DNA of 64,000 bases from an uncultured Spirochaetales bacterium (GTDB lineage: Bacteria; Spirochaetota; Spirochaetia; Sphaerochaetales; Sphaerochaetaceae): positions 62,001-126,000 of the forward strand of contig CASFDA010000029.1 in NCBI GenBank assembly GCA_949293335.1, read 5' to 3'. The translations under genes and the position numbers were made by a program. Of the stretch, positions 1 through 9,408 are shown piece after piece. The notes beneath the pieces are model-generated. The model did no database searches, was not told the DNA's origin, and was given only the letters and a program-made list of their open reading frames with translations. The stretch's first letter is position 1. The number at the start of each line of letters is the position of its first letter.

Positions 1-1183
1 GGATCTTTGTCGTATAGAAGGGATCGAAGATCTTGTTCCTGTCCTCCCCTTTTATACCACAGCCTCTGTCCATAACGTGTATCACGTAAAATCCTTTCCT
101 GTTTTTCTCAAGAAAGATCTCGACCGGTTTTTTCTCCATGTCCTCCATAGATTCGAACGCATTCTTGATGAGATTCTCGAATACAGAACGGAACCGGTCC
201 TTGTCAAACATTACGAAGGCCTTTCCCTCTACTGTAAAGGAAAACTCTATATCACCTTTCCCCCTGAAGAGAGAGAACAATGACGAAAGTTCTGTCTTGA
301 GCTCCATTTCCTCTGGATTTCCTATTGGATTATGCAGGAACTCAGAGACTTTGTCCGCAAGGGCAATCAATCTCCTTGTCTCGTTCTCAATCACCTGGAA
401 ATCCTCTTCATTCTTTCCATCGCTCGTCTTTTTCAGAATGGCAAGCTGGAGCATGATCGCGCTCAGAGGATTCTTTATCTCATGGGTAAGAGTACGTGCG
501 GCCTGACCAAGACTCACAAGCCTCTCCTGTTTTGCAAACAATTCCCTGTATCGCTTGTTCTCGCTGAGGGTATGGAGGATTATGAAGTATACTGCAACGA
601 GAACCAGAGAAAGCAATGCCATTGATACCTCAACAAGAAGCACAGTCCTTCCATATTCTGATGCATCGTATGACATGTATATGATATTCGGGAAATCCAT
701 CAATCCGAGTTCTGGAGCCACAAGGAGGCTCTGGCTGGTCGGGATTATGGCCTTCCTGGAAAATCGGACGTATTCGACCGTGTTGGTATAGCTATCGTAA
801 TTGGAAATTGAATTCGTGAGAGTATTCCTCTCTCCCCATTCGAAATTGACAACGGGCAAGCGCGTATACACATCTCCTTCGCTATAGAGGAGGTTTCCGT
901 AACTTGAATAGATTCCAAAGCCACGTACGCCAGATTCGGCCATCACCACAGAAATGGGAATCGTTGAGTCCTCTATCGCAAGGACAACATTATTCAGCGC
1001 TCTCTCCACACTGTTCTCCATCTGGAGACGGGCAATAGAGAGAAGGGTTATCGTGATGAAAAGAATGACAAGAAGCACCGCAACAAGGCCCAATGTAGTG
1101 AATATCTTGTTTCTGAACACACTTGTCGAGGAGAGTGCCCTCCTCTTCTTTTCTCTCTTCTTCTCGGAATCGTTGGAAAACAT
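1..1183 (-). CDS. Sensor histidine kinase, 3' end cut by window edge
   Basis: This is a membrane sensor kinase of a two-component system; its response regulator would lie outside the window. Two membrane segments (about residues 28-52 and 180-204) flank an extracytoplasmic sensor region of about 130 residues. The HisKA H-box HEIKNPLSA has its phospho-acceptor at about His234, followed by the N-box (NLIKNAFES) and the G1 box (DRGCGI); the frame is open to the edge. The sensor region matches no domain I recognise, so the signal is unknown. The start is either ATG at 1183 or ATG at 1195. I prefer 1183, because a TGGTAGAAT extended -10 box at 1194-1202 would overlap the other start. It is divergent from hslO. 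Confidence 0.88.
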   Translation of the reverse strand, partial: MFSNDSEKKREKKRRALSSTSVFRNKIFTTLGLVAVLLVILFITITLLSIARLQMENSVERALNNVVLAIEDSTIPISVVMAESGVRGFGIYSSYGNLLYSEGDVYTRLPVVNFEWGERNTLTNSISNYDSYTNTVEYVRFSRKAIIPTSQSLLVAPELGLMDFPNIIYMSYDASEYGRTVLLVEVSMALLSLVLVAVYFIILHTLSENKRYRELFAKQERLVSLGQAARTLTHEIKNPLSAIMLQLAILKKTSDGKNEEDFQVIENETRRLIALADKVSEFLHNPIGNPEEMELKTELSSLFSLFRGKGDIEFSFTVEGKAFVMFDKDRFRSVFENLIKNAFESMEDMEKKPVEIFLEKNRKGFYVIHVMDRGCGIKGEDRNKIFDPFYTTKI

Positions 1184-1245
1184 GGTTAAGGACATTCTAC
1201 CATCCCTGAAGGAGAAACACGAGCTACAAACAAAGCTTGAAGCTG

Positions 1246-1254
1246 TGCTAGAAT
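1246..1254 (+). promoter_or_regulatory. Extended -10 box of hslO (leaderless pattern)
   Basis: TGCTAGAAT is an extended -10 element and lies exactly 7 bases before the hslO ATG, so the expected start of transcription falls on or next to the start codon. No Shine-Dalgarno sequence and no convincing -35 box are visible. The same box with the same spacing occurs before pyrH and the PflX-like gene. Confidence 0.55.
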
Positions 1255-1261
1255 AAACGGC

Positions 1262-2194
1262 ATGATTTATAAGACTATAGAGGACGAAGAACTCAGAGAA
1301 CATATTTCGTCTATTTCTCCGGATGGAAGGGAGATATACATATTCAAAGATGCAAACGCAAGGATATATGCAGTCAATATGACAAAAAGCCTGAACCAAA
1401 TGAAGGCGAACCACGATATCGGGATGCTCGAGACCTATATCCTTTCGCAGGCATACATAGCAGCGGCATTGCTTTCTGCCACGATCAAGGGGAATGACAG
1501 AGTGAGACTTGAAATCGAATGCGGCGGTCCTATCAGGGGACTGAGCGTCGAGTCTTCTGCAAACGGAGAGGTACGCGGTACCCTGATCGAGAAAACAATC
1601 CCACTTGAAAAGGCACCAGCTGAAGATGAGATAAACCTTCTTTTCGGCCCGGGATTCCTAACTGTCACGAAGACAATAGAAGGGGCAAAGACACCTTTTT
1701 CAGGAACTGTGATGCTCCAGTACGGAAACATCGCGAAAGATCTTGCTGTGTATTTTCAAGAAAGCGAACAGACCCCTACTCTGTTCTATATAGCGGTAAA
1801 GATGGGAGAAAAGGGAGAGGTACTCGGGGGAGGAGGAATCTTCCTTCAGCTTCTTCCATCTGCAGATGAGAATCTGATAGAGAGGCTTGAAGAGAAACAA
1901 AAGGAACTCAGGGGGCTTGGTACTGCGCTGATGGAAGGAGAGAGCATAAACGAATACATAGAGAGAGAATTCGCATCTTTTTCTCCTGTTCACCTTTCCT
2001 CTCTTCCTGTATCCTTTTCCTGCCCCTGTTCAAAAGAGAGATTCTCTTCGTACCTTCGGGGCCTGCCTGAGAAAGAGAAAAAAGCCATACTCAATGGTCC
2101 GTTCCCGTTTACCGTGAACTGTCTCAACTGCTCAAGCGAATACAGATACGAAAAAGAAGAGCTTGAAGACCTCTTCAAAGGAGATACCTTATGA
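1262..2194 (+). CDS. hslO: Hsp33 redox-regulated chaperone
   Basis: Hsp33 is a cytosolic holdase that is activated when oxidation releases zinc from four conserved cysteines. The 310-residue length is normal for the family. The zinc switch is complete in the C-terminal 70 residues: a CPC pair and, about 30 residues later, a CLNC pair. The N-terminal part carries the family's substrate-binding fold, with a motif such as GMLETYILSQAY. The stop codon overlaps the start of rlmL in an ATGA, so the two are probably translationally coupled. The start lacks a Shine-Dalgarno sequence but has an extended -10 box directly upstream. Confidence 0.93.
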   Translation: MIYKTIEDEELREHISSISPDGREIYIFKDANARIYAVNMTKSLNQMKANHDIGMLETYILSQAYIAAALLSATIKGNDRVRLEIECGGPIRGLSVESSANGEVRGTLIEKTIPLEKAPAEDEINLLFGPGFLTVTKTIEGAKTPFSGTVMLQYGNIAKDLAVYFQESEQTPTLFYIAVKMGEKGEVLGGGGIFLQLLPSADENLIERLEEKQKELRGLGTALMEGESINEYIEREFASFSPVHLSSLPVSFSCPCSKERFSSYLRGLPEKEKKAILNGPFPFTVNCLNCSSEYRYEKEELEDLFKGDTL

Positions 2195-4398
2195 TTTTCT
2201 TCGCCAGTTGCGGAAACAACCAAACTGATCTCGTGAAGAAGGAGGTTGAGATATACGCAAAAGCCAATGATGTCAGGATGACCCGTGGCGGGGTTGAATT
2301 CCAGTGTGACCTGAAAGGAGGATACAGCTTTGTCCTAAATAGCAGGATCGCAACCCGCACTCTCCTTGCATTCTACCATGACGAAGATATAAAGAGCGCT
2401 GATGAACTTTATGAAGCTACAAAAGCGATTGCATGGGAAGAATACATAAATCCGGAGCGGACAATAAAGGTCACGGAAACTGTGATCTCATGTCCATATG
2501 TCGAGAACTCGCACTTCGTATCCCTTCGCGTGAAGGATGCGATAGTAGACAGGATCAGGGAAAAATTCGATGGACTCAGACCAGATGTGGACATCGAGAA
2601 CCCTTATATAACAATACACGTGCATATCCATAAGGACAGCGCAGTCTGGTATCTCGACTTCTCTGGCGAGGGAATGGCAAAAAGAGGATACAAGGTCGAT
2701 AACAATCTTGATGTGTCAATGAAGGAGAATCTCGCAGCGTCAATCCTGCTGAGGAGCGAATGGGAAAAGAGCATCACAGATGACAAAGTGGGAATATTGC
2801 TCGATCCATTTGCTGGAACTGGCGTAATTCCGATTGAAGCGGCCCTCATCGCATCAGACATGGCCCCCGGACTTGTAAATGAAGATCGGGAGTATGCATT
2901 CATGCGTCTTCCATTCCACGACGAGACACTCTGGAATGAGGTGAAAGAGGAGGCAAAGAAGAGATGTGAAGAGGCCCGGGAGAAGAGAGACATACGCATC
3001 TACGCATCCGATATCTCTGGAAAGGCTGTGAAAATAATGCGCGAAAGTGCAATCAAGGCAGGAGTTTCAGATCTGATCTCAATCAATGAGCGCGATGCCT
3101 TTACATATGAAGAGAACGAAATAGCCCAAAGAGGCTTCATTGTTACAGATCCGCCTTATGGAGTGAGGATGAAGAATGATGACATAGGCTCTTTCTATGA
3201 AAGGATAGGCAATCTTCTCTCATCTTCATTCAAGGGCTGGCGAGCTACTCTGTTTGCCCCGGAAAGTGAATTGTTCTCATATATCTCAATGAAACCGGAG
3301 CGAACAAATACTCTCTACAACGGGACGATCGAATGCCAGGCCGCACACTATCTGATCTATACAGACGAAGAGCGGGAGGAACAGAGAATCAAGAACATCA
3401 GAAAAAGGGAGGAAAGGCTTTCTGCCCCACTCTCTGATGGCGCGGAGAAGATCTTCAGGCACCTCGTGGAAAGACTTTCTTTTCTCAAAAGCGAGATGGA
3501 AAAGGAGGGTGTCACCTGCTACAGGATCTATGATGCAGAAATCGAAGAATACCCTGCTGCAATCGACATGTATGAAGGCAAATGGATCAATCTCAGCGTA
3601 TATAAAGGCCCGGTGGATGGAAATCTGGATGAGTATGAGAAAAAGCTCAATGACATCGTATACGCGACGGAGAGAGCTACAGGAATAGATATTGAAGATA
3701 TCCACGTAAAGGAGAGGATGGAAATGAAGGGAAAGAGCCAGTATGAACGCCTCTCTTCAAAGAACCACTTCAATGTTGCCAATGAGAACGGGCTCAAGGT
3801 ACTTGTCAATTTCACGGACTACCTCGACACTGGCATATTCCTGGATCACCGCCCGATAAGGAAGTACATTCAAGAGAACAGCAAGGGAAAGAGATTCCTG
3901 AATCTCTTCTGCTACACAGCGACAGCAACGCTGAATGCGATCAGGGGAGGTGCCGTCTCCACTGTCTCTGTGGACTCATCTTCCACATATCTGGACTGGG
4001 CTCTTGAGAACATGAAGATCAATGGATATCCGACGACGATAACCAATTTCTTCTACAAGAGTGACGTGATAGAGTATCTGAACCAGTCTTTTGACAGATA
4101 TGACCTCATATTCTGTGATCCACCTACTTTCAGCAACAGCAAGAGCAGGCGGCCGTTTGATGTTCAGAAAGATCATGAAGAGCTCATATATAAATCGATG
4201 AGATTGCTCAGTCCGGGCGGAACCATGATATTCAGCACGAACTTCAGGAGATTCAGGATGGACCAGAAAGTACTCGACAACTACTTCGTGAAAGAAATCA
4301 CAGAAGATACAATCGGGGAAGATTTCAAGATCCGACCGAATATCCACAAGTGTTATCTGATAAGAAAGAAGGTGAAGGTAAGTCTGAAGAAGAGATGA
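2191..4398 (+). CDS. rlmL: Fused 23S rRNA methyltransferase RlmL/RlmK
   Basis: This 735-residue protein fits the fused RlmKL enzymes, which make m2G2445 and m7G2069 in 23S rRNA with S-adenosylmethionine. An N-terminal THUMP-like RNA-binding region (about residues 50-160) precedes the first Rossmann methyltransferase domain, with the catalytic motif DPPYGVRM at about residue 320. The second methyltransferase domain occupies the C-terminal 250 residues, with a glycine-poor motif I (FLNLFCYTATAT) and catalytic motif CDPPTFSNS. It overlaps hslO by four bases (ATGA) and is followed by an outer-membrane protein gene after 69 bases. Confidence 0.92.
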   Translation: MIFFASCGNNQTDLVKKEVEIYAKANDVRMTRGGVEFQCDLKGGYSFVLNSRIATRTLLAFYHDEDIKSADELYEATKAIAWEEYINPERTIKVTETVISCPYVENSHFVSLRVKDAIVDRIREKFDGLRPDVDIENPYITIHVHIHKDSAVWYLDFSGEGMAKRGYKVDNNLDVSMKENLAASILLRSEWEKSITDDKVGILLDPFAGTGVIPIEAALIASDMAPGLVNEDREYAFMRLPFHDETLWNEVKEEAKKRCEEAREKRDIRIYASDISGKAVKIMRESAIKAGVSDLISINERDAFTYEENEIAQRGFIVTDPPYGVRMKNDDIGSFYERIGNLLSSSFKGWRATLFAPESELFSYISMKPERTNTLYNGTIECQAAHYLIYTDEEREEQRIKNIRKREERLSAPLSDGAEKIFRHLVERLSFLKSEMEKEGVTCYRIYDAEIEEYPAAIDMYEGKWINLSVYKGPVDGNLDEYEKKLNDIVYATERATGIDIEDIHVKERMEMKGKSQYERLSSKNHFNVANENGLKVLVNFTDYLDTGIFLDHRPIRKYIQENSKGKRFLNLFCYTATATLNAIRGGAVSTVSVDSSSTYLDWALENMKINGYPTTITNFFYKSDVIEYLNQSFDRYDLIFCDPPTFSNSKSRRPFDVQKDHEELIYKSMRLLSPGGTMIFSTNFRRFRMDQKVLDNYFVKEITEDTIGEDFKIRPNIHKCYLIRKKVKVSLKKR

Positions 4399-4435
4399 TC
4401 TCTGATACATTTTTCTTTGTGGACTTTCTTTGCAG

Positions 4436-4456
4436 AAAAGAAGCATACTTCTTTTT
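4436..4456 (+). terminator. Small A/T-rich hairpin after rlmL
   Basis: An 8-bp stem (AAAAGAAG / CTTCTTTT, loop CATA) ends in a short T run. It could act as a weak terminator for the hslO-rlmL transcript, or as a structure holding the ribosome site (AGGAG at 4457-4461) of the next gene. Confidence 0.35.
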
Positions 4457-4467
4457 AGGAGAAAAAT

Positions 4468-5028
4468 ATGAAAAAAGTAATCATCGCTCTTTTTGTCTGT
4501 GTCATTGCCATTGTTCCACTGGCTGCATCGGATCCTGATGTCAGTCTCATGGGTGGCCTTGGCGGCTCTGTAGGCTCTACAGGAAACTCTGTTCCAGAGA
4601 GTGGTTCCCTCAATGAGTTCGGGATCAACATTGCTTCAAATACGCAGGTAAGACTCAATCTCACCGCGGAATCAGATATCTTCTTTGATCCCCATCACGG
4701 CTTCTATGTGAATGCAGGTTTCTATCTTTCAGGAAGCCAGCTTTCCGGAAAAGTTGGTGGTGGTTATGCATTCCGCACCCCGATTTCAAACTCGAATATT
4801 GATTTCTATTTCACAGTAGGACCATATATCAATATCGCAAGGACATGCAGCTTCGGCGCATATCTCGCAACCGATTTCCAGTGGATGTTCCACCAGTCAT
4901 GGTTCCTGAGATTCGGAATCGGAATGAATATTGATATATTCCAGTTCGGTGGGAACAGAGGTGTCACAACCGACAACTTCTATGTAGATTTCTCAATCCC
5001 GCATATTTCGATCGGTTATCAGTTCTGA
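4468..5028 (+). CDS. Small outer-membrane beta-barrel protein
   Basis: The 186-residue product starts with a clear signal peptide (MKKVIIALFVCVIAIVPLAA) and continues as alternating aromatic and polar strands, ending in phenylalanine (SIGYQF), the usual C-terminal signature of barrels inserted by BamA. Glycine/serine-rich residues 28-50 form a flexible start. No specific family is recognised and the function is unknown. A good ribosome site (TAGGAG) lies 8 bases before ATG. It is a single gene facing the pyr operon across a strong hairpin. Confidence 0.75.
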   Translation: MKKVIIALFVCVIAIVPLAASDPDVSLMGGLGGSVGSTGNSVPESGSLNEFGINIASNTQVRLNLTAESDIFFDPHHGFYVNAGFYLSGSQLSGKVGGGYAFRTPISNSNIDFYFTVGPYINIARTCSFGAYLATDFQWMFHQSWFLRFGIGMNIDIFQFGGNRGVTTDNFYVDFSIPHISIGYQF

Positions 5029-5054
5029 TAATCCAGAGCGTCAAAAAAAGACAA

Positions 5055-5095
5055 AGGGGCTGTTGCAAAAGTCTAAGCTTTTGAAATAGCCCCTA
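5055..5095. terminator. Hairpin between the OMP gene and pyrC
   Basis: An imperfect inverted repeat (AGGGGCT...AGCCCCT outside, CAAAAG/CTTTTG inside, loop TCTAAG) sits between convergent genes and probably ends both transcripts. The T runs are short on both sides. Its outer arm, GGGGCTGTTGCAAAA, also resembles insertion-sequence end sequences. Confidence 0.6.
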
Positions 5096-5106
5096 TTTCA
5101 TCTGTT

Positions 5107-6144
5107 TCATACCCAGCAAAAACTCTTTACCGGATACTCTGCCATCGCTTTCTCAAAAAGGTTCTCATCATCTGGAGGAAGATTGAAATCATATTCGGGA
5201 AGATTGAATATCTTCTGGATGTTCCTCCCGTAGAGGTCTTTTATGTGATCTTCAGAGGCTCCATTTTCGCGCAGCTTATGCATCAAAAGGAGCATCGCGG
5301 GAAGTGAAGGTATTCCACTTGCGCCCCTCTCTTTGTCTTCCAATGTATGAGGCGCATGATCACTTTCAACATTGTCAATCTTTCCTTCCAGAAGGGAAGA
5401 GAAGATGAAAGCCCTGTCTTCTTCTGAACGGAGAGGCGGATTCATCTTCAGATACCTCTTCTTGTCTTTTGCATCATCTGAAGTATAGAGCGCATGATGC
5501 GGGGTTGCTCCCATTGAGATATCGACATTCCTCTTCTTCGCGTCAAGAACTTCCTCCACCCCTTTTCTTGTAGAGATGTGGGCAATGTGCAGATGCCCCT
5601 TGAAGCCCGTTTTGTCAGCAAGTTCAAGCGCATCACGTATGCTTTCTATCTCGCTTTCACTCGGGCGGGCCTTGGAATGTGTGGAAAAATCATCCAATGA
5701 GAATAACGACATGTCATTCAAGCTCTCTTTTTCCGCATGCAGGACAAGAACACCCCTGTATGAAGCATCCGCAAGTGCAGAAAATACATTCTCCTGCTCC
5801 TCTTCACTGACAATTCCCATGTTTCCTGTACTGTGAGAAAGGAAGAGCTTCAGTCCCACTACATCAGGAAAGAGCCTCTTCTGGAGAAGCACCATTCTGC
5901 GAACCTGATCGGTATCACTTGTGAGACCTGCGTAGAGAGAATACCTGACGCCATGTTTCTCACCTTCGCTCTTGCCTTCTTCAAGCCTCTTCAGAATAAG
6001 GTCTTCTTCTGTAAGCGGAGGCTTTGTGTTCGGCATGTCAAACAACCAGGTGAAACCCAAAAGGCCAGCAACCTTCATCGCATGAGAAATCGTCTCTTTT
6101 TCACTTTCATTCCAGTCACGGAGATGAACATGGGAATCTATCAT
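5107..6144 (-). CDS. pyrC: Dihydroorotase
   Basis: It closes N-carbamoyl-aspartate to dihydroorotate, the third step of UMP synthesis. Metal-binding residues of the amidohydrolase fold are visible: DSHVHLRDW at the N-terminus (HxH), the lysine of GLKLFLSHSTGN that should be carboxylated, histidines in GHLHIAHIST, and the aspartate of ESDHAPHT. The substrate motif DMPNTKPP is intact. The protein is 345 residues if it begins at MIDSHVH. I chose this start because its ATG overlaps the pyrDK stop (TGATG); an upstream in-frame extension only reads back through pyrDK. It is the last gene of the pyr operon. Confidence 0.93.
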   Translation of the reverse strand: MIDSHVHLRDWNESEKETISHAMKVAGLLGFTWLFDMPNTKPPLTEEDLILKRLEEGKSEGEKHGVRYSLYAGLTSDTDQVRRMVLLQKRLFPDVVGLKLFLSHSTGNMGIVSEEEQENVFSALADASYRGVLVLHAEKESLNDMSLFSLDDFSTHSKARPSESEIESIRDALELADKTGFKGHLHIAHISTRKGVEEVLDAKKRNVDISMGATPHHALYTSDDAKDKKRYLKMNPPLRSEEDRAFIFSSLLEGKIDNVESDHAPHTLEDKERGASGIPSLPAMLLLMHKLRENGASEDHIKDLYGRNIQKIFNLPEYDFNLPPDDENLFEKAMAEYPVKSFCWV

Positions 6145-7829
6145 CAGAGTTCTACTCCATTTTCTGTGATGTACTTCCAGGAGAAGAACGTGCCTTCCCT
6201 GCATGGCAGGCGATCACCGACTACACATTCTCCGCACATTCCTATCCCGCACATCGTCATCGTCTCGACAGATATGTTGATTTTCTCCGGAGAGACACCG
6301 AGAGAGACAAGCCGGTCGGCACCTTTTTTCATCATGAGCGTAGGACCGACAATGTAATACACGGTCTTATCGTCGACATCATCTTTTCCGATCGTCTCCA
6401 AAACGCGTCCGGGAATGCCATCATCTGGCACAACTACGTATTTCCCATATTTCCTGAGTTCGTCTTCAAGCAGCCCCTTCCCGCTCTCGGGAAGACACTT
6501 CACCCCGATCCTGAAGGACATTTCAGTGCCTTCCTTCTCAAGTTTTTCTGCCAGTAGATTCAGAACAACAGTTCCTGTTCCTCCTCCGATCAGGAGCGCC
6601 TTTTCTGCTTTTTCTGTCGCAACCGGAGCCCCTGAAAGACCACGCATGTATATGACATCACCCTCTCTGAGCTTCTTTACACCCTCTGTAAAAGGTCCCT
6701 TCACCTTGATGATGAAAGATAGAGGTTTTCTCCTTGCAACAGAAAACGGCCTTTCTCCGAGTCCTGGCAAAAAGAGGAACACGAACTCACCTGCCCTGCA
6801 TGTGCTTTCCCCATCAAGCGTGAGAATGACAGTCTCTTCATCGTACATGGAAATATCCGTGACGCGATGCTTCCTGTACTCGAGGTTCTCATGACTCATA
6901 GTGAAGAAACTTTTCACATCCTCTTTCTTCTTCAGTGCTTCAAAATAAGATGGCCATAAACCTGGATGTATGCGCGCAAGGGCAGATCCGATACCAACGC
7001 TGTCAGCTCCGCATGAAAGCATCTTCTCAACATCTTCTGATGTCGAGATTCCTCCCATGGAAAGTATTATAGGCTCATCTCCGATACGCTCACGGATACT
7101 CCGGACTGCATCAAAAGCAATTTCCTTCACCCATTCTCCTGATGCGCCACCTTTTCCGCCAAGCTTGTTATGCAGTATTTCATGCCCGTCCAGGAAATAC
7201 TCCCTCGGTCCGACAGTATTGATCGCAGCAACCCCATCAGCTCCGCTTCTGATCGCAATTTCCGCCATCTTCGCAATTGAGGGGACATTAGGCGTGAGTT
7301 TGATGATCAATAGGCTTCTTCTGTCTTTTGTCGCACTGTGTATCTTCTCGACATATGTCCTGACCAGCTCCTCATCGCTTCCTATAGTCGCACCAAAACC
7401 TTTCGCCGCATGAGGGCAGGAGAAATTGAGCTCGATCATATCCGCAACCGGATCGAATTTCTTCACAAGCGTTATGAAATCTTCAGGATTCGATGCAGAA
7501 ACAGAGACATTCAGAATTTTGCAAAGCCCTTCGGAACGCAACTTTGAAAGATATGAGTATGCGTATTCCATTCCGGGATTCCTGAGTCCCACAGAATTTC
7601 CAAAGTCACCTTCTTCCGGACTTACGACAACAGGTCCTGTATTTCCCGGGTTCGGCGTAACCTGGAAAGATTTGGTGGTTATTATATCAAGCGCGGGAAA
7701 ATCCCTGTCAAAATGACGGACAATGCTTTCCTTAGTACTGGCAACTCCTGATACCGTAGAGAGAACTACATCCTTTCTGATGTGGTTCCTGTAAAGCAAT
7801 CGATATGCCTTTCCCTCTTTCCTATCCAT
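6144..7829 (-). CDS. pyrDK: Fused dihydroorotate dehydrogenase PyrD-PyrK
   Basis: This 561-residue fusion joins the class 1B FMN-dependent catalytic subunit (about residues 1-310) to the FAD/[2Fe-2S] electron-transfer subunit (about 318-561), which normally are separate proteins. The PyrD half shows the loop LNFSCPHAAKG with its catalytic cysteine, INTVGP, and the phosphate-binding GGISTSEDV. The PyrK half shows the nucleotide motif GGGTGTVVLNLL and a cluster-binding C-terminus with four cysteines (TMTMCGIGMCGECVVGDRLPC). The fusion should oxidise dihydroorotate with NAD as acceptor. The start overlaps pyrF by 8 bases; the stop overlaps pyrC. Confidence 0.92.
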   Translation of the reverse strand: MDRKEGKAYRLLYRNHIRKDVVLSTVSGVASTKESIVRHFDRDFPALDIITTKSFQVTPNPGNTGPVVVSPEEGDFGNSVGLRNPGMEYAYSYLSKLRSEGLCKILNVSVSASNPEDFITLVKKFDPVADMIELNFSCPHAAKGFGATIGSDEELVRTYVEKIHSATKDRRSLLIIKLTPNVPSIAKMAEIAIRSGADGVAAINTVGPREYFLDGHEILHNKLGGKGGASGEWVKEIAFDAVRSIRERIGDEPIILSMGGISTSEDVEKMLSCGADSVGIGSALARIHPGLWPSYFEALKKKEDVKSFFTMSHENLEYRKHRVTDISMYDEETVILTLDGESTCRAGEFVFLFLPGLGERPFSVARRKPLSFIIKVKGPFTEGVKKLREGDVIYMRGLSGAPVATEKAEKALLIGGGTGTVVLNLLAEKLEKEGTEMSFRIGVKCLPESGKGLLEDELRKYGKYVVVPDDGIPGRVLETIGKDDVDDKTVYYIVGPTLMMKKGADRLVSLGVSPEKINISVETMTMCGIGMCGECVVGDRLPCREGTFFSWKYITENGVEL

Positions 7830-8700
7830 TCAAAGAACACTCCCCGATGAGTTTAGAGATGTTCGAAAGCGAAAGCTCAAGCCAATTCTCAGGCGCAACC
7901 TTCTCTTTCTTCTTCCAGGGATGAGTGAGCGCGGAAGAGGAGTTGATCCTCGCGAGCCGCGCATCATACCCAGTTTTGGCAAGTACGCCGATAACATCTG
8001 GTGCGCTTCCGCCCTGACTTCCCACACCCGGGACAAGAATCGGGACATTGTGATCCTTGAACACCCTCACAATATTCTCCATCTCCTCCAGATGGGTTGC
8101 CCCCACGACCGCACCAACAGAGCCCTCGTCACCATTCCATCTCACAATGCTCTCAGCTACCGCCATATAAAGTGTTCTTCCATCCTGGAGAACAAGATTC
8201 TGGAAGTCCTTGCCACCTTCATTGCTGGTCCTGCAGAGAACATAGAATCCTTTACCTTCTTTCTTGAATGGCAAAATCGAATCTGATCCCATATAAGGTG
8301 AAACTGTGACGCTGTCCGCCATCCAGCTAGAATATGCTTCATCTGCATAATTCTGACTGCTTCTTGCGATGTCCCCACGTTTTGAATCGAGTATCACAAC
8401 GCTTGAAGGGAACAGCATCCTGATCATGACCAGAACTTCAGAAAGAGCCTTGGATCCCGAATAATTACCTTCAAGAGGAGAATCAAGAGATGCATAATAC
8501 CCGATGTTCGGCTTGAATGCAGAGGGCACAAGGCCACGCTCTGACATCTTTCCGAAAAGAGTACTGAAAAAGCGTGTTATGCGCGTTCCTGCAGGAAGCT
8601 CCGGATACGGAAGCGCTTCAGGATCTGGATCCAGTCCCATGCATGCTATATTACCGGTCTCGTCAAATGACGAAAGAAGTCTTTTCTTATAATCGATCAT
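7822..8700 (-). CDS. pyrF: Orotidine 5'-phosphate decarboxylase (type 2)
   Basis: It decarboxylates OMP to UMP, the last step of the pathway. The 292-residue product belongs to the longer 'subfamily 2' enzymes: MGLDPDPEALP, FKPNIGYYAS, and the catalytic LDSKRGDIARSSQNYA with its K/D residues are present, as is the phosphate-binding VPGVGSQGG. The chosen start (MIDYKK) overlaps the pyrE stop in TGATG; the in-frame extension upstream is pyrE sequence read in another frame. Confidence 0.93.
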   Translation of the reverse strand: MIDYKKRLLSSFDETGNIACMGLDPDPEALPYPELPAGTRITRFFSTLFGKMSERGLVPSAFKPNIGYYASLDSPLEGNYSGSKALSEVLVMIRMLFPSSVVILDSKRGDIARSSQNYADEAYSSWMADSVTVSPYMGSDSILPFKKEGKGFYVLCRTSNEGGKDFQNLVLQDGRTLYMAVAESIVRWNGDEGSVGAVVGATHLEEMENIVRVFKDHNVPILVPGVGSQGGSAPDVIGVLAKTGYDARLARINSSSALTHPWKKKEKVAPENWLELSLSNISKLIGECSLNG

Positions 8701-9395
8701 CAGCTCTCCTTCGGCCAGCCATGTGCCTCTCCCCAATTGAACGGGTCTTCTCTCCACTCTCTGAGCATCTCTCCCTCTTCCTTGGAGATATATCCAGTCT
8801 CAAGTGCCACCTCAATCATCAGATCATATGAAAGTATCGTATGATACATCGCACTTGGCTCAAGCGAAGTGAATGCTTCCTCGGACTGTTTGAGACCATA
8901 TGAGAATATGCCAAGGCATGTATCGCATAATCCATCCTGTCTTCTGATTGCCTCAACAGCCTTCACAGAAGAAGAGCCGGTACTGATCAGATCCTCAATC
9001 AGAAGAATCCTCGCTCCATGATAGGAACCATCCCTTCCAAGACCTTCTATCTGATGGCCAAGTCCATGATCTTTGCTTCCGCTCCTTACATATGAAAGGG
9101 GCTTGTACAACCTGTCTGCGAGGCTCGTTGCATGTGGAATGCCTGCGGTTGCAGTACCAGCAATCCCATCAACCTGAAGGGAAAGGCTTTCGATCATGTC
9201 GGAAAATGCATCACAGATCAGGGCACGGTACTGAGCCTTTGCAAGGAACTGTCTGTTGTCGTTGTATATCGGCATGCGATAGCCACTTACCCATTTGAAC
9301 GGGTCTTTCGGGCTAAGCCTGATAGCTCCAAGTTCAAAAGCACCTTTGGCAAGCTGCTTTCCATAGTAATCAGTAATTTCCTTCAGCATCTTCAT
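8700..9395 (-). CDS. pyrE: Orotate phosphoribosyltransferase
   Basis: It joins orotate to PRPP, giving OMP. The 231-residue product carries the PRPP-binding motif as ARILLIEDLISTGSSS at about residues 130-145, the orotate-side motif FKWVSGYRMPIYNDNR and the flexible-loop sequence SYVRSGSKDHGLGHQ. A strong ribosome site (AGGAGG) lies 9 bases before the ATG of MKMLKE; upstream in-frame sequence reads back into pyrBI and is not used. It lies 13 bases after pyrBI and overlaps pyrF by one base. Confidence 0.93.
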   Translation of the reverse strand: MKMLKEITDYYGKQLAKGAFELGAIRLSPKDPFKWVSGYRMPIYNDNRQFLAKAQYRALICDAFSDMIESLSLQVDGIAGTATAGIPHATSLADRLYKPLSYVRSGSKDHGLGHQIEGLGRDGSYHGARILLIEDLISTGSSSVKAVEAIRRQDGLCDTCLGIFSYGLKQSEEAFTSLEPSAMYHTILSYDLMIEVALETGYISKEEGEMLREWREDPFNWGEAHGWPKES

Positions 9396-9408
9396 ACTCG
9401 TTTTCCTC

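Noticed and set aside
6145-6204. Longer start of pyrC
   Set aside because: The extra residues lie inside pyrDK; the family N-terminus begins at the chosen Met.
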